Positions 1 to 4,236 of a stretch of 8,923 bases of DNA are shown piece after piece (within the stretch, counting starts at the first letter, position 1; the number at the start of each line of letters is the position of its first letter). A program made the translations under genes and the position numbers. Where the stretch lies: the NCBI GenBank assembly GCA_910584035.1, contig CAJTZR010000081.1, forward strand, positions 1-8,923, written 5' to 3'. Source of the stretch: an uncultured Christensenella sp. GTDB taxonomy: Bacteria; Bacillota; Clostridia; Christensenellales; UBA3700. Below the pieces are notes generated by a model, which searched no databases, was not told the origin of the DNA, and saw nothing but the letters and a program-made list of their open reading frames with translations.

Positions 1-2
1 AA

Positions 3-338
3 ACTATTGATTGTGAAAATATTGATAATTTACGCACTTACGGAATAAACGCCGAGGTAGTTTTTTTACAAGGTCATACAGACGACCAAATGGGTTTATT
101 GTTTGACAACGGAACTTTATTTTGCGCCGATGCGGCTATGAACGGTTTCCCGAGCAAACATAAAATCATTATTTTTGTTGAAAATCTAGACGATTACAAA
201 CACACTTGGGACAAGTTAATCGACAATAAAAAGATAAAAGCAATCTACCCCGCGCACGGTAAACCTTTTGATATTGCCTTATTAAATAAAAGCAGACCTT
301 ATCTTGATAAAATCGAATTACGGAACCTCAAAAAATAA
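3..338 (+). CDS. MBL-fold metallo-hydrolase, C-terminal part (5' end outside window)
   Basis: The frame is open from the first bases, so only the last 111 residues are present. Seen: GHTDD at residues 24-28 of the visible part, GTLFCADAAMNG at 37-48 and YPAHGKPF at 82-89. In the metallo-beta-lactamase fold these match the third metal-ligand histidine (H25), the bridging aspartate (D43) and the last histidine (H85). The HxHxDH motif that would complete the zinc site lies upstream and cannot be checked. The family covers glyoxalase-II-like thioesterases, lactonases and other hydrolases, and nothing here fixes the substrate. An internal ATG at 90 is not the start, because conserved fold sequence lies upstream of it. 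The gene ends two bases before the zinc-ribbon gene, so the two are probably co-transcribed. Its G+C is higher than that of the right-hand part of the window. The family call is firm; the substrate is unknown. Confidence 0.85.
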   Translation, partial: TIDCENIDNLRTYGINAEVVFLQGHTDDQMGLLFDNGTLFCADAAMNGFPSKHKIIIFVENLDDYKHTWDKLIDNKKIKAIYPAHGKPFDIALLNKSRPYLDKIELRNLKK

Positions 339-340
339 TT

Positions 341-502
341 ATGACCTCATACATTGTTTGCCCCGACTGTGGGTATAAATTATTTAAGGCTGGCGACGGC
401 TCTACGATAGAAATTTATTGCCCGAAATGCAAATTAAAACTACTAATAGAAATCAAGGACAGCAAAACCATTATTCAAAAAATGCTATCAGATAAAACCT
501 AA
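341..502 (+). CDS. small zinc-ribbon protein (Com-like or cysteine-rich KTR type)
   Basis: A 53-residue protein with two CPxC knuckles: C7-P-D-C10 and C27-P-K-C30, separated by 16 residues. This spacing fits one four-cysteine zinc ribbon. The stretch KLFKAGDGSTIEIYCPKCK resembles Com-like zinc ribbons of Mu-type phages and the cysteine-rich KTR proteins common in Tn916-like conjugative elements; I cannot decide between them by eye. A nucleic-acid-binding role is inferred from the fold only. The ATG follows the stop of the MBL gene by two bases and has no good Shine-Dalgarno of its own, so translation is probably coupled. The gene is followed by two strong hairpins. The short length matches such families, so it does not look truncated. 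Confidence 0.75.
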   Translation: MTSYIVCPDCGYKLFKAGDGSTIEIYCPKCKLKLLIEIKDSKTIIQKMLSDKT

Positions 503-528
503 CAACCGAATAAAACTTTATAGCAAAT

Positions 529-604
529 AAAGAATTGAGTGCACGAAAGTAAAACGACAAAAAACTTTCTGGAGCGGTAAATGGCACACTCAATTCTTTT
601 TTTT
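529..604 (+). terminator. long hairpin with U-run, probable intrinsic terminator or small structured RNA
   Basis: Bases 529-541 and 587-599 pair perfectly over 13 bp and run straight into eight T residues (597-604). The enclosed 45 bases contain a second helix, 545-550 with 564-569. The outer stem plus U-run would terminate the MBL/zinc-ribbon transcript. The loop is much longer than in an ordinary terminator, so a small RNA, or a regulated terminator whose loop is bound by something, is possible. The gene-free stretch 503-842 holds this hairpin and the next one; I see no convincing promoter in it. Confidence 0.65.
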
Positions 605-720
605 ACTTGATACCTCATAATACGCCTATACTATCGCAATGAAATATCGGGCAGTAATCGCACGCACGGTTACGGCTGGCATTTGTTAAAGGTGTTATGG
701 CTCTCAATGAAAGAGTAAAA

Positions 721-775
721 CCCGACAAATTTTCAAGGCTGAATTAAGTCTGAAAGTTTGTCGGGCTTTTTTTAT
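721..775 (+). terminator. strong intrinsic terminator
   Basis: Bases 721-735 (starting CCCGACAAA) pair with 751-765 (ending TTTGTCGGG) over 15 bp with one G-U pair and a 15-base loop. A run of seven T residues starts at 767. It lies 120 bases beyond the first hairpin and ahead of the sigma-like gene, so it either ends read-through from the left or attenuates transcription entering that gene. Confidence 0.85.
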
Positions 776-842
776 TTTCAAGAATTTTTATAAAAAACTT
801 ACCACAACGCCACCGCCGTGCTTATAAGTGAAGGCTTTCTAT

Positions 843-1253
843 ATGCAAATAATAATCTATAAATTTGTGGACGGAACGACAAACGCCGTCGAGGTTACGG
901 AAGATATTTACTTGATACACTTGGAATTATTACAAAAAGAAAAACGTAATCATTGGAAAGAAACAAGGCGGCATACCTCGCTATACTACTTTACCGATAT
1001 GGGAATAGATTATGAGGACAAGCGTATAGACATATTCGCGGAAATTGTGCGGAAAGAAGACGCCGAGCACGTACATAAAGCGTTGCTTACTCTATCGGAC
1101 AAACGGCGCGATTTGGTGCGTAAATTCTATTTTGAGGAAATGCGTTACAGAGCGATAGCGGAACAAATCGGCGTATCGCATACCGCTATATCGCAACGTA
1201 TGAAAACAATACGCAAACGCTTGCAAAAACAATTACGCGATTGCAGTATATAA
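843..1253 (+). CDS. sigma-70 region-4-like protein (small mobile-element sigma factor)
   Basis: A 136-residue protein. Its C-terminal half is a sigma-70 region 4 domain: residues 81-98 (LLTLSDKRRDLVRKFYFE) lead into a helix-turn-helix at about 100-124 (YRAIAEQIGVSHTAISQRM), followed by a basic end, RKRLQKQL. No region 2 is visible, so core-polymerase binding through the usual clamp contact is not evident. The N-terminal half (IYKFVDGTTNAVEVTEDIY, then KETRRHTSLYYF) is typical of small sigma-70-family proteins encoded on clostridial integrative and conjugative elements, such as Orf7 of Tn916. I prefer the ATG at 843: AAGG lies 8 bases upstream, whereas a GTG at 828 has no ribosome site. It probably controls transcription of the mobile element. 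The family call is firm; the role is inferred. Confidence 0.85.
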   Translation: MQIIIYKFVDGTTNAVEVTEDIYLIHLELLQKEKRNHWKETRRHTSLYYFTDMGIDYEDKRIDIFAEIVRKEDAEHVHKALLTLSDKRRDLVRKFYFEEMRYRAIAEQIGVSHTAISQRMKTIRKRLQKQLRDCSI

Positions 1254-1447
1254 TATTACCCGTTCACCCCGTAACGTGTAACGCAAATTCAAGCGTTATG
1301 CCGACGGGGTGGACATAGTATTACCTTAGTCCACCCTGTAACACTGTAACACTTTTAGGGGCAAATGTGGCGATATGCGGGCGGCTATCGCCGCCCGCAG
1401 TGGCAATAAGTTACTATTACCTTATTGGCACTACGGAACACGGAACA
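1253..1447 (+). repeat. three imperfect direct repeats with interleaved hairpins
   Basis: Three related blocks lie at 1253-1284, 1318-1352 and 1414-1447. Each begins with TATTACC, has a CAC a few bases on, and ends in a doublet: GTAACGTGTAAC, GTAACACTGTAAC or GGAACACGGAAC. Between and within them are several stems. 1265-1272 pairs with 1304-1311 and encloses 1279-1284 with 1293-1298. 1307-1314 pairs with 1329-1336 and excludes the first stem. A perfect GC-rich hairpin is formed by 1377-1385 and 1390-1398. 1399-1410 pairs with 1421-1432 with one G-G mismatch. No reading frame explains the block. It could be a protein-binding array, a regulatory leader for the next gene, or part of a transfer or recombination site. 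Confidence 0.6.
1377..1398. other. perfect GC-rich hairpin with a competing fold
   Basis: GCGGGCGGC at 1377-1385 and GCCGCCCGC at 1390-1398 form a 9-bp perfect stem with a TATC loop, very GC-rich for this genome. An alternative 7-bp stem, 1369-1375 with 1386-1392, uses the same bases and cannot form at the same time. No U-run follows, so this is not an ordinary terminator. Confidence 0.6.
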
Positions 1448-1510
1448 AAAAAGTAAGCCCGCTGTGGGTGGGTTTGGGTTGGGTTATCCAAAATATAAGG
1501 AGTATCAAAT

Positions 1511-1696
1511 ATGGAAAAGACAATACCGCTCGGAATAACAATTATCTATTTTAACGACCAAAGCAAAAACATATACGCCGAACTGCCGCCCGATAAGGAG
1601 CAAGCAAAAAGGCTGTCAAAGCGTATTTATAAGGACGCTATGACAGCCCTTACAACCGAACGGGCAAGCCGTGAGCGGTTAGCCCCTTGCGACTAA
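1511..1696 (+). CDS. small protein of unknown function (61 residues)
   Basis: I do not recognise this protein. It has a good ribosome site (AAGGAG, 8 bases before the ATG), and its base composition matches the sigma-like gene rather than the AT-rich genes to the right. The sequence is mixed: residues 6-15 are hydrophobic (PLGITIIYFN), then comes a charged helix-like stretch, DKEQAKRLSKRIYKDAM, ending in TERASRERLAPCD. There is no membrane segment or cysteine motif. It follows the repeat and hairpin block directly, so that block may be its leader. In conjugative elements small unnamed proteins often sit here, between the sigma-like gene and the recombination genes, but no recombinase follows in this window. 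Its 3' end overlaps a possible antisense reading frame at 1679-1810. Confidence 0.65.
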   Translation: MEKTIPLGITIIYFNDQSKNIYAELPPDKEQAKRLSKRIYKDAMTALTTERASRERLAPCD

Positions 1697-1810
1697 CTGT
1701 TTGCCATACAGCGGGTAGTCTGACAGCGGCAAATCTACGGCGCAATAAAATTCCCGTCTGTTTATCTTATATATTACGGTGTGCGTTTTTGTCGCTTTCA
1801 GTTCCACCAT
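1679..1810 (-). CDS. possible 43-residue protein on the reverse strand
   Basis: Starting from the CAT at 1808-1810, the reverse strand encodes 43 residues with balanced composition, including RREFYCAVDLPLSDYPLYGK. It stops at 1679-1681 inside the end of the 61-residue gene. For this window it is unusually protein-like: it has few lysines or asparagines and fills the otherwise gene-free 1697-1810. Against it, there is no clear Shine-Dalgarno upstream, and it would converge with and overlap the 61-residue gene by 18 bases. I do not recognise a family. Confidence 0.3.
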   Translation of the reverse strand: MVELKATKTHTVIYKINRREFYCAVDLPLSDYPLYGKQLVARG

Positions 1811-1820
1811 ATAAAATCTA

Positions 1821-1852
1821 ACCCGAACCATAATTAATATTTTGGTTTGGGT
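1821..1852. terminator. hairpin, possible bidirectional terminator
   Basis: Bases 1821-1830 (ACCCGAACCA) pair with 1843-1852 over 10 bp with one G-U pair and a 12-base AT loop. The flanks are T-rich on the right (ATTTTAAT) and, read on the other strand, also on the left (ATTTTAT), so it could end transcription from either side. The U-runs are interrupted, so termination may be weak. It lies at the change from the G+C-richer left part to the AT-rich right part. Confidence 0.5.
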
Positions 1853-1926
1853 ATTTTAATAAAATTACTGCTTTTTTATTAGTTTTTGAATTAAAATTAC
1901 TTTACAAAAATTTAATGTGGGGCATT

Positions 1927-2373
1927 ATGATTTCTTTACGCAACTTTACTTGTGAAGATATTGCAATTTTGCAAAATAATGGTTATGATAAATATTCATT
2001 CAATCAAATTTGCGATTTGGTAGATAAATGGCAAACCGATAAAACTTTTGATAACTTGTATTTTGAAATGTTTGCAATTGTACTTAATGATGAAATCGTT
2101 GGTAGTGCTTCATTATACCAACGCTCAAATTCAATAATCAGTTGCGGAATTGAAATATATACCAATTATCAACGAAAAGGATATGCATCAATCGCATATA
2201 GTCAATTGCTTTCAATTGCAAAGGAAAAAGGTTATTCAATCGCAGTTGCACAAGTTCTTGTAGACAATATAGCAAGTATCGCACTTAATAAAAAACTTGG
2301 TTTTGAGTGCGATAATTATGAATATATAAATAAAAAAGGAAATAAGATATATTACTTTATTAAAACTTTATAA
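1927..2373 (+). CDS. GNAT-family N-acetyltransferase
   Basis: A 148-residue protein with the full GNAT layout. The start, MISLRNFTCEDIAIL, is the usual first strand and helix. A central strand, FAIVLNDEIVGSASLY, is followed by motif A, with QRKGYA at 82-87 as the acetyl-CoA pyrophosphate-binding loop. Motif B, VDNIASIALNKKLGFE, lies at about 112-127. It should transfer an acetyl group from acetyl-CoA to an amine; the acceptor cannot be read from the sequence. The ATG at 1927 gives the normal family start and has GTGGGG just upstream, though with short spacing. The ATG at 1915 would add four residues (MWGI) and has no ribosome site. The gene stands alone, with an intrinsic terminator about 55 bases after its stop. 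Confidence 0.88.
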   Translation: MISLRNFTCEDIAILQNNGYDKYSFNQICDLVDKWQTDKTFDNLYFEMFAIVLNDEIVGSASLYQRSNSIISCGIEIYTNYQRKGYASIAYSQLLSIAKEKGYSIAVAQVLVDNIASIALNKKLGFECDNYEYINKKGNKIYYFIKTL

Positions 2374-2427
2374 TTAAAATTTGGTTTTGCCTACTACTCT
2401 ACTAATTATTTATAAAATAACATATTG

Positions 2428-2460
2428 AAAAGTCTGTTACATTGTAACGGACTTTTGTAT
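2428..2460 (+). terminator. intrinsic terminator of the acetyltransferase gene
   Basis: AAAAGTCTGTTAC at 2428-2440 pairs with GTAACGGACTTTT at 2444-2456 over 13 bp (one G-U) with an ATT loop. The stem ends in four T residues and T-rich sequence follows. The stretch 2374-2746 has no gene: it holds this terminator, a 12-bp palindrome (AAACAATTGTTT, 2504-2515) of unknown meaning, and the promoter at 2651-2679. Confidence 0.8.
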
Positions 2461-2650
2461 ATTTATAAACGTTAATAATATTTTTAGTTCAAATTAAACA
2501 TATAAACAATTGTTTTAAACAAGTGCCGAGTAACCTTTGTAGATTAATATAAAACAATATATTTTTTTCTAAATTTTAAATAAATATGTTAACTATAAAT
2601 ATGTTTTTTATATCTTTTTTAATATTGTTATTGGCTTTTAAATCAAATTA

Positions 2651-2679
2651 TTGCAAAAAATGCTTAATTATGCTATAAT
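2651..2679 (+). promoter_or_regulatory. sigma-A type promoter of the VOC gene
   Basis: TTGCAA at 2651-2656, a 17-base spacer, and TATAAT at 2674-2679 with an extended -10 TGC directly before it. The predicted start near 2686 gives a leader of about 60 bases before the ATG at 2747. Confidence 0.8.
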
Positions 2680-2746
2680 AAATAAGTAAATTAAATAATA
2701 AACTACGCAAATTTTATTTGTGCTTTATTTATTCTTGGGGGGAGCT

Positions 2747-3097
2747 ATGAAAATTGGAGAGGTTTGTTTATTAACAAATGATGTTATTCGTTTGGCAAAT
2801 TTTTATAAAACGCTATTTAACATTGATAATCAATGCAATGATGAGGTTCACCAATTTATTATATCTGAACAAACGACACTCACTATATATAATGACGGAA
2901 GATTACGACAAAACAACTTTCAAAACATTTGTTTAGCATTTACTGTAAATGACGTAGATATTGAATTTGAAAGGTTGCAAGCACTTGGTGTTGAGATTGT
3001 CTCACCTCCAATAGTACGACCTTGGGGCAATAAAAATATGAGTTTTTTAGACCCTGATAAAAATTTGATTGTTTTTAGAAGTTTCCCTAAACAATAA
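2747..3097 (+). CDS. glyoxalase/bleomycin-resistance (VOC) fold protein
   Basis: A 116-residue protein, the usual length for a single-chain VOC protein with two beta-alpha-beta-beta-beta modules. Seen: the first module start with DVIRLANFYKTLFNI at 12-26, the second module (ICLAFTVNDVDIEFERLQALGVEIVSPP), and the closing motif FLDPDKNLIVF at 100-110. Members include glyoxalase I, ring-cleaving dioxygenases, FosA-type enzymes and drug-binding resistance proteins. The positions that usually carry metal ligands, a histidine in the first strand and a glutamate after the DPDxN motif, are cysteine or leucine and valine here, so a metal-free binding role is plausible. I chose the ATG at 2747 because GGGGGGAG lies directly upstream; a GTG at 2720 has no site. 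It is transcribed alone from its own promoter. Confidence 0.88.
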   Translation: MKIGEVCLLTNDVIRLANFYKTLFNIDNQCNDEVHQFIISEQTTLTIYNDGRLRQNNFQNICLAFTVNDVDIEFERLQALGVEIVSPPIVRPWGNKNMSFLDPDKNLIVFRSFPKQ

Positions 3098-3135
3098 ATT
3101 ATAATATTTAGTTACAATTCCCTAAACATATTATC

Positions 3136-3160
3136 CGCACACTATTATGTGAGCGTTTTT
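3136..3160 (+). terminator. intrinsic terminator of the VOC gene
   Basis: CGC(A)CAC at 3136-3142 pairs with GTG(A)GCG at 3149-3155, with one A-A mismatch and a 6-base loop, followed by five T residues. It is short but well placed, about 40 bases past the stop. Confidence 0.65.
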
Positions 3161-3211
3161 AATATTACCACTTACCTAAACTGCTTTTTGACTTAGGTTT
3201 TGTATTAATTA

Positions 3212-3240
3212 TTGACAACGTAAAAGCAATATGATATACT
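3212..3240 (+). promoter_or_regulatory. strong sigma-A type promoter for the structured RNA and defence-like operon
   Basis: A perfect -35 TTGACA at 3212-3217, a 17-base spacer, and -10 TATACT at 3235-3240 preceded by an extended TGA. Transcription should start near 3246-3247, which is exactly the first base of the helix that pairs with 3406-3416. No other good promoter is visible before the ATG at 3490. Confidence 0.85.
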
Positions 3241-3246
3241 GAATAT

Positions 3247-3472
3247 GCTAAACTAACTTAATATATTACAATGTGAGATATTATTATTTTTAATAATATT
3301 CTTGTGCGATTTATAACACATTTTGAATTTGACAAAAATGCAAATTCCACCTGTGTTATAAGTTGTGCATATCACGTTTTACTTTGGTATCTCACTATAT
3401 ATTTGGTTAGTTTAGCGACAATCGGAGTTTGCGTTTTTTGTGCGTTGACTTCGGTTGACGCACTTTTTGTTT
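3247..3472 (+). ncRNA. candidate structured RNA or attenuating leader
   Basis: From the predicted start, the RNA can fold back on itself as a rod. GCTAAACTAAC at 3247-3257 pairs perfectly with 3406-3416 (11 bp). 3261-3266 pairs with 3397-3402. GTGAGATA at 3273-3280 pairs with TATCTCAC at 3388-3395 (8 bp). After a large internal loop (about 20 bases on each side), 3303-3320 pairs with 3352-3369 over 18 bp with four G-U pairs, and an apical helix joins 3325-3330 and 3342-3347. A separate terminator hairpin ends it at 3440-3472. The nested pairing, the match with the promoter and the terminator together make chance unlikely. The closing stem, large central bubble and terminal stem resemble the architecture of 6S RNA, but I see no conserved 6S sequence. 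It could equally be a regulatory leader of the operon that starts 18 bases beyond it. A local AT hairpin, 3278-3286 with 3291-3299, competes with the 3273-3280 helix. Confidence 0.6.
3440..3472 (+). terminator. UUCG-capped intrinsic terminator upstream of the operon
   Basis: Bases 3440-3449 pair with 3454-3463 over 10 bp (two G-U) around a TTCG loop closed by C-G, the very stable cUUCGg tetraloop. TTTTTGTTTT follows. It ends only 4 bases before the GGAGG site of the gene at 3490, so transcripts from the promoter at 3212-3240 must read through it to express the operon. Confidence 0.88.
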
Positions 3473-3489
3473 TATGGAGGAAATTTAGT

Positions 3490-4191
3490 ATGTCTAGCAA
3501 TGCTTTTTGGTACATTGTAATAGCCATTTTATTGGGTATTGGAATCATTTTTATAATTAGGAAAATGTTTAAGAAAAAAGCTGAAAATGAACAATATTAC
3601 AAAAGACAAGAAGAAATCAGATTAAAAGAAGAATACGATAAAAAAATAAGTGCTAAAGAAAAAAATCGCAAACAAGAAGAATTACCAATTATTATAAATG
3701 AAGCAAATAGCATTATTGATAAATATGAAAAACATATTTCTAATGGACAGGACAAATATCAAATTGGACGTTCATTGTATGAAATTAAAAGCAATTACAA
3801 CGAAAAATTTAAAAGTTATATGTACTTAGACACTCTTGAAATAGATAGGCAAAAAGTTGCGAAATTTGACCAACGAATTCTTGCGATATGTGATACTGAT
3901 ATTTTAATTGAAAGAGGATTTAAAGATTATGAAAAAGAACAAAAACAACAAGAACAGCAATTATCAATAATGAGAGAAAAAAAGCAAAAAGAAGTTATTC
4001 AAACTAAAAAAGAAGAATTGATAACAAAAACATTCCAAGCTATGTCTAAAGAATTAGTGGAAATAAAGGTCAACCAGTTTATTAGCAAGCAAGTAAATTA
4101 TGTCTTGATTTTTAAAGCTCCTATTGAACGAATTTATAAATCATCCCCTCAAATGTACACCACTACAATTACTATGAAAAAAATCAAATAA
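3490..4191 (+). CDS. membrane-anchored coiled-coil protein of unknown family
   Basis: A 233-residue protein. Residues 6-23 form one transmembrane helix (FWYIVIAILLGIGIIFII), and the following RKMFKKKAE is basic, which places the bulk in the cytoplasm. Residues about 28-65 and 150-185 are highly charged and rich in K, E and Q, typical of coiled coil (for example EKEQKQQEQQLSIMREKKQ). The middle and the last 40 residues look more globular. I chose the ATG at 3490 because GGAGG lies 9 bases upstream. The same frame is open back to a GTG at 3304, but that codon has no ribosome site and the extension would cross the terminator. No catalytic motif is seen. It is the first gene of a probable operon: 45 bases separate it from the DUF262-DUF1524 gene. 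A sensor or membrane anchor role for that nuclease is inference from context only. Confidence 0.75.
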   Translation: MSSNAFWYIVIAILLGIGIIFIIRKMFKKKAENEQYYKRQEEIRLKEEYDKKISAKEKNRKQEELPIIINEANSIIDKYEKHISNGQDKYQIGRSLYEIKSNYNEKFKSYMYLDTLEIDRQKVAKFDQRILAICDTDILIERGFKDYEKEQKQQEQQLSIMREKKQKEVIQTKKEELITKTFQAMSKELVEIKVNQFISKQVNYVLIFKAPIERIYKSSPQMYTTTITMKKIK

Positions 4192-4236
4192 TAGAAATTT
4201 ACTACAAAAATAAACCTATTAAAAGGGAGAATATAA

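Noticed and set aside
607..632. Promoter-like TTGATA and TATACT
   Set aside because: The spacer is only 14 bases, too short for a sigma-A promoter.
639..689. 16-codon leader peptide between the two hairpins
   Set aside because: No ribosome binding site and no run of regulatory codons; only the spacing suggested it.
1253..1447. CRISPR array
   Set aside because: Only three degenerate repeats with unequal spacing and no cas genes.
1915..1926. Upstream ATG of the acetyltransferase
   Set aside because: No ribosome site before it, and the four added residues do not belong to the GNAT fold; the ATG at 1927 gives the normal start.
3247..3416. Integron attC-like site, suggested by the large imperfect palindrome
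   Set aside because: The terminal bases do not fit the RYYYAAC and GTTRRRY core sites, and no integron integrase or cassette array is present.
3247..3472. Type III toxin-antitoxin RNA (ToxI-like) or retron RNA
   Set aside because: There are no tandem short repeats and the downstream protein is not ToxN-like; there is no reverse transcriptase for a retron.
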